NCBI RefSeq assembly: GCF_003149085.1
Contig: NZ_QGDT01000003.1
Coordinates: forward strand, 62,001-126,000
Direction: 5' to 3'
Source of the DNA: Dyadobacter jejuensis
Lineage (GTDB): Bacteria; Bacteroidota; Bacteroidia; Cytophagales; Spirosomataceae
DNA: 64,000 nt
Under the pieces are notes generated by a model. The model worked only from the letters and a program-made list of their open reading frames with translations, was not told where the DNA came from and did no database searches. A program made the position numbers and the translations under genes. Below, piece after piece: positions 35,127 through 44,875 of this stretch (position 1 is the stretch's first letter; every line of letters begins with the position of its first letter).

Positions 35127-35130
35127 ATTC

Positions 35131-37020
<1,890 letters not shown>

Positions 37021-37065
37021 TTACATTAATAAAGTAGGATAGGAAACTGCAATAGATAGGTGGCA

Positions 37066-37269
37066 TCAGCCCCCTTGGGTGGCGGTGATGATGGTGAGCC
37101 GGTCCGATGCTTTCAGGCGATGTGATTCCCAGGCCGATTTCGGAATTACGCTTTGGTTGACGGCTACTGCCAAACCAGTTGGGGCCTTAGGTAAAAATAG
37201 ATCGAGTACTGCTGATACCGTGCAATCTTCAGGTATTTGCTTTGGGAGATTATTGAGTAGTATTTCCAT
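37066..37269 (-). CDS. thiS: Sulfur carrier protein ThiS
   Basis: 67 residues of ubiquitin-like fold ending in the required diglycine (TATQGG). MEILLNNLPKQIPEDCTVSA and AVAVNQSVIPKSAWESH follow the ThiS pattern. The C-terminal glycine is adenylated by ThiF and thiocarboxylated before sulfur passes to ThiG. First gene of the thi operon, about 60 nt after the riboswitch. Confidence 0.92.
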   Translation of the reverse strand: MEILLNNLPKQIPEDCTVSAVLDLFLPKAPTGLAVAVNQSVIPKSAWESHRLKASDRLTIITATQGG

Positions 37270-37328
37270 TCGATAACGGGTTTTATAAAATTAAAACTCC
37301 GGGAATGGACCATGCAGAAAAGAGTAGT

Positions 37329-37344
37329 GAACCCACAGGGGTTC
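37329..37344 (-). promoter_or_regulatory. Possible expression-platform hairpin of the TPP riboswitch
   Basis: On the minus strand GAACCC(C)TGTGGGTTC forms a 6-bp hairpin that uses the same AACCCC needed for the 3' side of riboswitch helix P1. The two folds are mutually exclusive. The downstream ACTACTCTTTT is only weakly T-rich, so action on translation is as likely as termination. Confidence 0.5.
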
Positions 37345-37425
37345 CTTGCTTTTCCCTTCGACAGTATGAGCTGTATCAGGTTCAAAGGGTATAATCTCAG
37401 ACCACCATAGTGGACACCCCCAAAG
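37338..37425 (-). promoter_or_regulatory. TPP (thi-box) riboswitch
   Basis: On the minus strand the aptamer core is present: CTGAGA (37401-37396), then ACCCTTTGAACCTGAT (about 37391-37376), then P4/P5 with CGAAGGG, ending in GCAAGGAACCCC, which closes helix P1 with the 5' GGGG. This is the standard thiamine pyrophosphate aptamer. High TPP should shut down the thiS-to-thiF operon that starts 60 nt downstream. Confidence 0.95.
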
Positions 37426-37431
37426 TTGCAG

Positions 37432-37439
37432 CAAAGCTA
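37432..37439 (-). promoter_or_regulatory. -7 promoter element (TAGCTTTG) of the thi operon
   Basis: TAGCTTTG on the minus strand matches TAnnTTTG exactly and sits directly before the riboswitch, so that the transcript would begin at the 5' side of helix P1. Confidence 0.65.
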
Positions 37440-37481
37440 TTGCGAAAATGTCTAGAAAAAAAATAGAAAGGGATGAAATGT

Positions 37482-37523
37482 AAAATGCCCGACACGGCTT
37501 GGGTGTTGCGTGTGGGGCATTTT
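37482..37523 (-). terminator. Terminator-like hairpin between the pseudogene and the thi promoter
   Basis: AAAATGCCCGACAC (37482-37495) pairs with GTGTGGGGCATTTT (37510-37523) with one mismatch; arms end in A4 and T4, so it can act on either strand. It isolates the thi promoter from the upstream pseudogene. Confidence 0.7.
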
Positions 37524-37606
37524 AGGTCCTTACGGATAAGTTTTTTTCGATCGTTTTCGGGCTATGGAAGGCCTACGGACCTACTTTGGGGGCTTTTAAG
37601 CAGGGA

Positions 37607-37973
37607 TTAGAGCTTAAACATATAACCAAAATTGACATTGCGTTGCAAGAAAAAGAAATGGTGAGCGGCATGGTCGTCCTTGTACCTGGTAGTGAGTACA
37701 TTGGGCATATTGATAAACCCTCCCTTTAGCTCCCCTTGAATGAAAAAATGTTTGAAAAAAGTGATGTTTGCCGCCAGCAGCAAATCGACTCCATAACCCG
37801 CTATATGCATAGAAGAATATTTTACCCTGGTTGCCTGGATTAAATTCGCCAGCACCCACTTGGCCGAAGCTGCTGGAGTTGCAAGCTAATAATAGGAGGA
37901 ATAGGGAAAGAAGTCTTTTAAATAAAGATTTTAAAGCGGCATGGTTTCTGCCAAGTGAGGAGAGGGGATTCAT
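37607..37973 (-). pseudogene. Decayed outer-membrane protein gene
   Basis: Two pieces in different frames. From ATG 37973 a signal peptide reads MNPLSSLGRN ... SSFGQVGAGEFNPG and then loses sense. In another frame a barrel-like C-terminus is read from about 37840: HIAGYGVDLLLAANITFFKH, FFIQGELKGGFINMP and a terminal strand VNFGYMFKL ending at 37607. Such a protein should be at least 200 residues; the piece between signal peptide and C-terminal strands is missing. Deletion plus frameshift is the likely cause. Function of the ancestor is unknown. Confidence 0.65.
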
Positions 37974-38009
37974 AAAGCAAAGGTATGTACTGATAAAGGC
38001 TATATTCAA

Positions 38010-38481
38010 AATTTTTGAGCTTATAACTATTTATGGGATGCTGCCGTTCCTAAAGTGTGGATATTAGTACTAGGTAGAAGTAAAATTAATCGTATTTTAA
38101 TGGTATATATTTTAGATAAAACATTGAGTAGTGGTAATAATTTTCTAGTAATGCTCTTTGTTTTCTCATAAAACATTGATTAGAAGAAGTATAGGATATG
38201 AGGTGATACGTCCCCAAAGAAGGTGGAGACATTCTATGAGACTGTTGCGAAAGGGCTACAGTGTACCAGGACCCGGAGGTTTTTTGAATCGAATTTTGTG
38301 GAGGAGCTGGAGGACGCTTGGTAGATCAAATAAATATTTTTGCGGGCATTGATGTAACATTCGGGTCAGAGAATTATATTGGGCCATAATTGGCCTTTGA
38401 TGCCATGATAAAATCGAAAAAATGCCAGTTTGTAGCCTGAGAGCGCGGTAGTTACGGTGGTGGACAAAAGCGAAATAATTA
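38010..38481. other. Gap without recognisable genes
   Basis: About 470 bp, AT-rich. A 64-codon plus-strand frame (38158-38352) is arginine-rich and resembles nothing known to me. No terminator, repeat or promoter consensus is seen. Confidence 0.4.
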
Positions 38482-38985
38482 ATGAGTGTGAAAATTAGAA
38501 ATGCATCTCCCTTGGATTTGCCTGTAATTCTGGAAATACTAAATCAAAGCATCCGGACATCGACGGCCATATATGACTATGAAGAAAGGACCTTAGAGCA
38601 ACTGACGGAATGGTTTGAGCGGATGATCCTCGACAGTATGCCCGTGTTGGTGTCAGAAGTTGAAAATGAGGTTATTGGCTATGGTTCCTTTCAAAGGTTC
38701 AGGCCCAAGGAAGGGTTTCGGTTTAGCGTAGAGCATTCTATCTACCTAAAGGAATCTTCCCGTGGTATGGGGGTAGGAGGGCGACTATTAGAGAGCCTGA
38801 TACAACGCGCCAAGGAACAAGGAATTCACACCATGATTGGCTGCATCGATGCGTCCAACCGGGGGAGTATCAGTTTTCACGAAAAATATGGTTTTGTAGA
38901 GAAGGGTTATATCAAGGAGGTGGGGTATAAGTTCGACCAATGGCTCGACTTGGTCTACATGCAGTTAATTTTAAAAGAAACATAA
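38482..38985 (+). CDS. GNAT N-acetyltransferase, phosphinothricin-acetyltransferase-like
   Basis: 167 residues. GNAT motif A is EHSIYLKESSRGMGVGGRLL (about 93-112) with the R/Q-x-x-G-x-G/A acetyl-CoA loop; motif B FHEKYGFVEKGYIKEVGYKF (about 133-152) is typical of the pat/bar/YncA group, which acetylates phosphinothricin, methionine sulfone or related small amines. No signal peptide. A hairpin follows the stop codon and is shared with the convergent YtxJ gene. Confidence 0.88.
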   Translation: MSVKIRNASPLDLPVILEILNQSIRTSTAIYDYEERTLEQLTEWFERMILDSMPVLVSEVENEVIGYGSFQRFRPKEGFRFSVEHSIYLKESSRGMGVGGRLLESLIQRAKEQGIHTMIGCIDASNRGSISFHEKYGFVEKGYIKEVGYKFDQWLDLVYMQLILKET

Positions 38986-39005
38986 GCGCCCATAAGACGG
39001 CGCTT
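38984..39005. terminator. Shared bidirectional terminator
   Basis: AAGCGCC (38984-38990) pairs with GGCGCTT (38999-39005) between the convergent GNAT and YtxJ genes. On the minus strand it is followed by ATGTTTCTTTT. Confidence 0.6.
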
Positions 39006-39033
39006 GTGCTATTCATTGATAATGGTATTCCAG

Positions 39034-39384
39034 TCAGGCTTCTTGAGATGTTTTAGCCATTAGGTTCATAATAGGGTCGAACCCAACTTCTTCATGGGAG
39101 GCATGGTATATGGCCTGGCCATTTTTTAGGAGCAACAATTGTGGTGACTCATGATGCACGGCAAACTCACTGGCGATGGCCAATGATTCATTTCTGTTTT
39201 TGACAACATCTACGATATATAAAGGCGTATCGGGGAAGCTAAAACCAGGTAGTTCGGATTTCAGTCTACGATGTGCCATCATACTCACAATACAGCGCGG
39301 GCTATGTTTGTAAATGATCGTGTATCCTTCGCTATTTTTAATTTCTTCTATTTGAGCTTCGTCGCTTAATGTAATCCAATTCAT
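39034..39384 (-). CDS. ytxJ: YtxJ/BrxC-type bacillithiol-system monothiol protein
   Basis: 116 residues from ATG 39384 (MNWITLSDEAQIEEI), which matches the usual YtxJ start; a GTG at 39438 is less likely. Thioredoxin-like fold with a single active-site cysteine in YKHSPRCIVS (about residues 24-33), and LYIVDVVKNRNESLAIASEF and SPQLLLLKNG as later strands. In firmicutes the family removes bacillithiol from proteins. Presence suggests that this organism makes bacillithiol, but no bsh gene is in the window. Confidence 0.88.
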   Translation of the reverse strand: MNWITLSDEAQIEEIKNSEGYTIIYKHSPRCIVSMMAHRRLKSELPGFSFPDTPLYIVDVVKNRNESLAIASEFAVHHESPQLLLLKNGQAIYHASHEEVGFDPIMNLMAKTSQEA

Positions 39385-39470
39385 AGTAGTTTTTAAGGCT
39401 ATTTGATTATAAAAATTTGTGAATTTTAAAATATCCACCCCCTTGCAACATTACTTGTACCCTGTAAGGT

Positions 39471-40709
39471 TCAAAGGGTATGGCTGATCCACTGCATCAG
39501 AAGGGCAGTAATGTAGCCCCCATAGGTTCCGACGGCATAGCCAAGGATGGCCAGGAGTACGCCTACAGGCGCCAAGGAAGGATGAAAAGCCGCTGCCACT
39601 ACAGATGCCGAAGCGCTGCCCCCCATATTGGCTTGGCTACCTACAGCCATAAAGAAAAAGGGAATCTTTAACCACTTACACACGGCGAGAAGTACGATAG
39701 CATGGGTGCACATCCATATAAACCCAATGGCAAACAGCCCAGGATTGTCCATCACCGCCTTTAGGTCCATCTGCATGCCGATGGTGGCGATTAGAACATA
39801 AAGGAATACCGACCCGATCTTGGACGCGCCCACATACTCGAGTTTTCTTAATGGGGTAGTCGAAAGGCTAATACCGATCATCGTGGAGATAGTCACTACC
39901 CAGAAAAACGTGGAAGTAAGGCTGAATTTGGCAAGGTCAGGATAATTTGTACCGATAAAGGGGGCTATTTGGTCGGCCAACAGATGTGCCACCCCACTGG
40001 CCCCAAACCCGATGGCAGCCAAATAGATGTATTCCTTCATTTGTGGTATTCTTGCATTTCCAGACTGTTGGGCTATCAATTTGTTTTGTACCTCCAATAC
40101 AGCCGTTCCATCGGCTCCTAACAGTTTGTCTAGCCTGCTAGCCATCCCAGCACCATAGATCAATAGGGCCATCCAGAGCTCTGCCACCAGTACATCTACC
40201 GCCACGACCTGCGAAAATAGACGGTCGCTGGGCTGAAAAACCTCCTTTAGTGCCGTTTGGTTGGCACCTCCCCCGATCCAGCTGCCTGCCAGAGTAGCCA
40301 TGCCTCGCCATACTTCGTCGGCACCTTCGCCTACTAAGGTAGCAGGACTGATCGTCCCTACCAACCATATGGCCGTGGGGCCACCTATAATGATACCCAC
40401 GGTTCCCGCCAGCATGGCGATGATGGCCTTAGGGCCCAGTCGGATGAGGGCGTGCCAGTCCATCCCGATGGTGAATAGTACCAAGCAGGCGGGTAAAAAA
40501 TACTTTGACACTACCGGATATAATTGTGAGTCGATACCATCGATAACGCCAAAGGTATTGAGCAACCCAGGAATAAAATAACAGAGTAGAAGTGGTGGGA
40601 TTACGCTATATAACTTCTTCCAAAAAATTCCCGAAAGGGAGGCCGTATAAAAAACCAAGGCCAGTACTACCATGAGGAGGCCTAATATGCTTGCATCATT
40701 TTGGATCAT
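39471..40709 (-). CDS. DUF819 family membrane transporter
   Basis: 412 residues, about eleven hydrophobic segments in two repeated halves. Conserved phrases: PACLVLFTIGMDWHALIRLG, GPTAIWLVG, MATLAGSWIGGGANQTALKE and QANMGGSASASVVAAAF, typical of DUF819 (YjcL-like) permeases of unknown substrate. Its last codons plus the TGA stop happen to spell the thi-box core ACCCTTTGAACC. The next gene, the cytochrome-domain lipoprotein, is divergent. Confidence 0.88.
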   Translation of the reverse strand: MIQNDASILGLLMVVLALVFYTASLSGIFWKKLYSVIPPLLLCYFIPGLLNTFGVIDGIDSQLYPVVSKYFLPACLVLFTIGMDWHALIRLGPKAIIAMLAGTVGIIIGGPTAIWLVGTISPATLVGEGADEVWRGMATLAGSWIGGGANQTALKEVFQPSDRLFSQVVAVDVLVAELWMALLIYGAGMASRLDKLLGADGTAVLEVQNKLIAQQSGNARIPQMKEYIYLAAIGFGASGVAHLLADQIAPFIGTNYPDLAKFSLTSTFFWVVTISTMIGISLSTTPLRKLEYVGASKIGSVFLYVLIATIGMQMDLKAVMDNPGLFAIGFIWMCTHAIVLLAVCKWLKIPFFFMAVGSQANMGGSASASVVAAAFHPSLAPVGVLLAILGYAVGTYGGYITALLMQWISHTL

Positions 40710-40978
40710 GAATGATAGGTTTGTCGTTTTAAGGATCGGGTAAAAATCCCGGTGGGTTATCGGATATAAACTGAATGGTCTCCTGCGAAAATCAATATTT
40801 ATTAGTCAAATCGGAATATATATATAGTAGAAGCCGCCACTTTTTTGCTTATTTTGTCTGATCCAGAAAGGGTACCTACCCCTCGTTTTGCAGCGAGGAA
40901 GCGAGCAGCCATGGTTCTATCATTGGCGATGAAGCTACTATAATTTACATAAATAGGCATAATCTTTGAAAATTCAGC

Positions 40979-43285
40979 ATGCAGTTTAAAAGTTTTATAA
41001 TCGTTATTGTCAGCTATGCATGCGCCATAGTGCTGAGCAGTTGTCGAGGGGAAGAGCAGGAAGCCGAGATCCCTTTGCAGATCAGTTATAACTTCGACAT
41101 AAGGCCTATTCTCTCCGATAAATGTTTCGCCTGCCATGGCCCCGATGAAAACAAACGGGAGGCAGGGCTACGCCTCGACGTTCGGGAAGATGCCCTGAAG
41201 GCCCTGAAGGAGAATCCGTCGGCACACGCTTTGGTAGCGGGTAAGCCAGAAGTTTCCGAACTTTATAAAAGGATTGTTAGCCAGGATACGGCATTAGTGA
41301 TGCCTCCGGTATCGTCCAATCTCAAGCTTAGCAGCAGAGAAATAGCACTGATCGAAAAATGGATCGAGCAGGGGGCTGAGTACGAAAAACATTGGGCTTT
41401 TGTGGCTCCGGTGAAAGCTCCCGTTCCGAGTCAGGGTGCTTCGGAATGGGGGAATAATGAGATTGACCGTTTCGTTTTTGCCAAACAGAAAGAGAAAGGG
41501 CTAACGCCGAATCCAGAGGCCGATAAGGAACGCCTGCTAAAACGACTAGCGATGGACGTAACAGGCCTGCCACCTACCATCGAAATGATGGACGAATTTA
41601 TGGCTGACTCACGTCCCGATGCTTACGAGCGAATGGTAGATGAGTTCCTGGCTTTGCCTACCTATGGTGAAAGAATGGCTATTCACTGGCTCGACGTGGC
41701 GCGATATGCCGACTCACACGGCTACCAGGACGATGGCTACCGTACGCAATGGCCTTGGCGCGATTGGGTCATTTATGCATTTAACAAAAACCTCTCTTAC
41801 AAGGATTTTGTTACCTGGCAGCTGGCTGGCGACCTGCTTCCTAACGCCAATAAAGAACAACTTCTGGCGACGGGATTTAATAGGAATCATAAAATTACGG
41901 AAGAAGGGGGCGTCATTCAGGAAGAGTATAGGGTGTCTTACGTTACCGATCGCAACGATCTATTTGGTAAAGCCTTCTTAGGCTTTACCGTAGAATGTGC
42001 CCACTGTCATGACCATAAATATGATCCTATTTCTCAAAAAGAATACTATGAGCTTTTTGCCTTCTTTAATAACATAAAAGAGGTGGGCATAGAGTCGGTG
42101 ATAGGTGGACCGGAGACCTACGCCAAAAAGCCATTAATGCGTATTACCGACCAGGACTTAGAGGAAATCCTCTCATTTGTCAATAAACCTGACACCAATC
42201 AACTGATCGTTTCGGTGATGGGTGAGTTGGACTCCACCCGCGCTACTTATGTGCTCAACCGGGGTGTTTACGACGCTCATGGGGAACAGGTGCAGCCCGG
42301 AACCCCAAAGACCATTCTTCCGTTCGATCCGGCCTACCCTAAAAACCGTCTGGGACTCTCCAAATGGCTTTTCGATTCTAAAAACCCCTTAACGGCCAGA
42401 GTCTATGTCAACCAATTATGGCAGGAGTTTTTTGGTAAGGGGCTCGTGGAGAGCTCTGGAGATTTCGGAATGCAAGGGGATTTGCCCACTCATCCGCATC
42501 TTTTGGATTGGCTAGCGGTCGATTTTATGGAGCACGATTGGGACATTAAGAGGCTGGTGAAGCAAATGGTAGTATCTGCCACCTACCGTCAGTCGGCTAC
42601 GGTGTCGCCCAAGGCCCTGCAGACCGACCCCGAAAACTTCTATTTAGCTCGTTCGGCACGTTACCATTTCGATGCCGAACATATTCGTGACCTAGTGCTA
42701 GCCAGCAGTGGACTGTTAGTTCCTACCATTGGAGGGCCTAGTGTAAAGCCTTATCAGCCTGCTGGGCTATGGGAGGGTGCCACTTCGGGCCGGGGCCTTC
42801 TCTCTATTTATGAGCAAGACAAAGGGTCGAAGTTGTATAGGAGGGGGATGTATACCCTCATTAAAAGGACGGTACCACCACCTACCATGGCTATTTTCGA
42901 TGCGAGTAACCGGGACTTATGCGAGGTGAAACGGCTCAAGACGAATACCCCCTTGCAAGCGCTGGTGATGATGAACGACCCGGCAGTGCTAGAAGCCTCC
43001 CGGGTGCTAGCAGGCAGGTTGCTTCAGGAAAAATCGACCACCGAGCAGAAGATTACGAAGGCCTTTCGGTCGATTGTCTGTAGGACCCCCACCGAGAAGG
43101 AACTGGGAATATTGCAGACTTACTATCAAAAGCAGCTGGAGTCGATACGTGCTCCACAGGCCCAGCAGTTGGTGCGAATTGGGGAGTTTCCATTAACGAA
43201 GCAGGTGGACCTTATCCAGCAAGCATCTTTAATGCGGGTGATCAATACCATTTATAATTTGGAGGAAACCATAACAAAATCCTAA
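40979..43285 (+). CDS. PSCyt1-DUF1549-DUF1553 lipoprotein (planctomycete-type cytochrome protein)
   Basis: 768 residues. Lipobox VLSSCRG (cysteine at about 22). A PSCyt1 heme-binding domain holds CFACHGPDENKREAGLRL (about 48-65); the DUF1549 (PSCyt2) region includes WLDVARYADSHGYQDDGY and a second heme site ECAHCHDHKYDPIS (about 339-352); DUF1553 (PSD1) covers the C-terminal part (RVYVNQLWQEFFGKGLVES, FDASNRDLCEVKRLKTNTPLQ). These proteins are abundant in planctomycetes and some Bacteroidota, usually next to DUF1501 genes as here, and are linked to polymer degradation; the reaction is unknown. Confidence 0.93.
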   Translation: MQFKSFIIVIVSYACAIVLSSCRGEEQEAEIPLQISYNFDIRPILSDKCFACHGPDENKREAGLRLDVREDALKALKENPSAHALVAGKPEVSELYKRIVSQDTALVMPPVSSNLKLSSREIALIEKWIEQGAEYEKHWAFVAPVKAPVPSQGASEWGNNEIDRFVFAKQKEKGLTPNPEADKERLLKRLAMDVTGLPPTIEMMDEFMADSRPDAYERMVDEFLALPTYGERMAIHWLDVARYADSHGYQDDGYRTQWPWRDWVIYAFNKNLSYKDFVTWQLAGDLLPNANKEQLLATGFNRNHKITEEGGVIQEEYRVSYVTDRNDLFGKAFLGFTVECAHCHDHKYDPISQKEYYELFAFFNNIKEVGIESVIGGPETYAKKPLMRITDQDLEEILSFVNKPDTNQLIVSVMGELDSTRATYVLNRGVYDAHGEQVQPGTPKTILPFDPAYPKNRLGLSKWLFDSKNPLTARVYVNQLWQEFFGKGLVESSGDFGMQGDLPTHPHLLDWLAVDFMEHDWDIKRLVKQMVVSATYRQSATVSPKALQTDPENFYLARSARYHFDAEHIRDLVLASSGLLVPTIGGPSVKPYQPAGLWEGATSGRGLLSIYEQDKGSKLYRRGMYTLIKRTVPPPTMAIFDASNRDLCEVKRLKTNTPLQALVMMNDPAVLEASRVLAGRLLQEKSTTEQKITKAFRSIVCRTPTEKELGILQTYYQKQLESIRAPQAQQLVRIGEFPLTKQVDLIQQASLMRVINTIYNLEETITKS

Positions 43286-43360
43286 CCGATTGATGGCCTA
43301 TATGCCTTTAACAAGCTGGGGTTATTTGAGTAGACATTGAAAGAATATTAGCATTAAATT

Positions 43361-44818
43361 ATGGAAAAGGAAATAGAAGAACATGGTTTTAGCTTTAACA
43401 GGCGCAGGTTCCTCTCCAGCTTAAGTTTGGGAATAGGGAGCGCAGCTCTAGGTTCTTTGTTGATGCCCGACCTATGGAAAGGAGGCGGAGCGGGGATAGA
43501 AGATAGCCTAGCGGCAGGTATCCCACACTACGCCCCCAAGGCCAAAAGGGTAATCTACCTTTTTCAAAATGGGGCTCCATCTCAGCAAGAACTATTCGAC
43601 TACAAGCCCAAGTTGCGTGATTTACGTGGGCAGGAGATTCCACCTTCCATTATGGGCAACCAGCGGCTAACCGGCATGACGGCCAATCAGTCGTCGTTTC
43701 CCTTAGTCGACTCATTCGTCGGGTTTAAGCAATACGGGCAAAATGGCACCTGGGTGAGTGATTTGCTGCCTTATACTGCCAAAATAGTTGACGAACTCTG
43801 TATCGTAAAGTCGATGTACACCGAGGCTATCAACCACGACCCCGCCCTTACCTTCCTACAAACAGGCTCACAACAGGGCAATAGGCCTAGTATGGGATCA
43901 TGGCTAAGTTATGGACTGGGTAACGAAAACAAGAACTTGCCCAATTTTACCGTACTACTCTCTCGTGGAGTGGGGAACGGACAAGGGGTCTATTCTAAGT
44001 TATGGTCCAATGGCTTCCTCGACTCCGTCCATCAAGGCGTACAGTTTAGTTCAGGAGAAGATCCTGTGCTTTATCTGCGCGATCCCGAGGGGTTAGATAG
44101 GAAAGAGCGCCGCGATATGCTCGATCAGCTCTCGCAACTCAACGACCTTTCCTATCAGGAATTTGGTGATCCAGAAATAGCTTCAAAAATAAAGCAATAT
44201 GAGATGGCTTATCGCATGCAGTCGGCTGTCCCCGAAGTGATGGACTTGTCTAAGGAGTCCGACGACATCATCAAGCTTTATGGCCCCGACTGCCTGGTCC
44301 CTGGTACCTATGCTGCCAATTGTCTGCTCGCTCGCAAGCTTTCTGAAAATGGCGTGCGTTTCGTGCAGTTGTATCACCAGGGTTGGGATCAACATGGGAA
44401 CTTGCCTTTCGAAATTACCAAACAAGCCATGGATGTGGATCAGGCTTCGGCAGCCCTGGTCACCGACCTCAAGCAAAGAGGCTTACTCGATGAAACACTC
44501 GTGATATGGGGTGGGGAGTTTGGCCGAACTAGCTACACCCAAGGGACACTTACGGCCGACAACTACGGCCGTGACCATCATCCGCGCTGCTTTACCATTT
44601 GGATGGCCGGAGGAGGGATCAAGCCAGGAATGGTGTATGGCGAAACCGACGAATTGGGGTATAATATAGCCCAAAATCCAGTTCATGTCCATGATTTTCA
44701 AGCGACGCTACTACATCAGTTAGGCTTGAATCATGAGCAGCTAACCTACAAGCATTTGGGACGTCGCTATCGCCTCACCGATATATCGGGGCATGTGGTA
44801 AAGGATATTCTTAGCTAA
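43361..44818 (+). CDS. DUF1501 family protein with Tat-like signal
   Basis: 485 residues. NRRRFLSSLSLGIGSAALG (about residues 13-31) is a twin-arginine signal. The body is the DUF1501 fold of the alkaline-phosphatase/sulfatase superfamily: KRVIYLFQNGAPSQQELFDY, GTWVSDLLPYTAKI, FVQLYHQGWDQHGN, VIWGGEFGRTSYTQG and DNYGRDHHPRCFTIWMAGGG, which provide metal ligands but no formylglycine C-x-P-S-R. It starts 75 bp after the PSCyt1/DUF1553 gene and is its standard partner. Substrate unknown. Confidence 0.93.
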   Translation: MEKEIEEHGFSFNRRRFLSSLSLGIGSAALGSLLMPDLWKGGGAGIEDSLAAGIPHYAPKAKRVIYLFQNGAPSQQELFDYKPKLRDLRGQEIPPSIMGNQRLTGMTANQSSFPLVDSFVGFKQYGQNGTWVSDLLPYTAKIVDELCIVKSMYTEAINHDPALTFLQTGSQQGNRPSMGSWLSYGLGNENKNLPNFTVLLSRGVGNGQGVYSKLWSNGFLDSVHQGVQFSSGEDPVLYLRDPEGLDRKERRDMLDQLSQLNDLSYQEFGDPEIASKIKQYEMAYRMQSAVPEVMDLSKESDDIIKLYGPDCLVPGTYAANCLLARKLSENGVRFVQLYHQGWDQHGNLPFEITKQAMDVDQASAALVTDLKQRGLLDETLVIWGGEFGRTSYTQGTLTADNYGRDHHPRCFTIWMAGGGIKPGMVYGETDELGYNIAQNPVHVHDFQATLLHQLGLNHEQLTYKHLGRRYRLTDISGHVVKDILS

Positions 44819-44875
44819 TTATGAGCATTTTACTTCGGCGACATTATTTTGTGCCCCTATTATTAGTTGTCTTTT

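Noticed and set aside
39468..39483. Exact thi-box core ACCCTTTGAACCT on the minus strand at the 3' end of the DUF819 gene, suggesting a second TPP riboswitch
   Set aside because: The core is made by the last codons and TGA stop of the permease (SHTL-stop) plus a few bases. The CTGAGA element and a P1 helix are missing, and the downstream YtxJ gene has no thiamine link.
40802..41137. 111-codon minus-strand frame
   Set aside because: It overlaps the 5' end of the PSCyt1/DUF1553 gene, which has strong motifs, and its own translation shows no known pattern.
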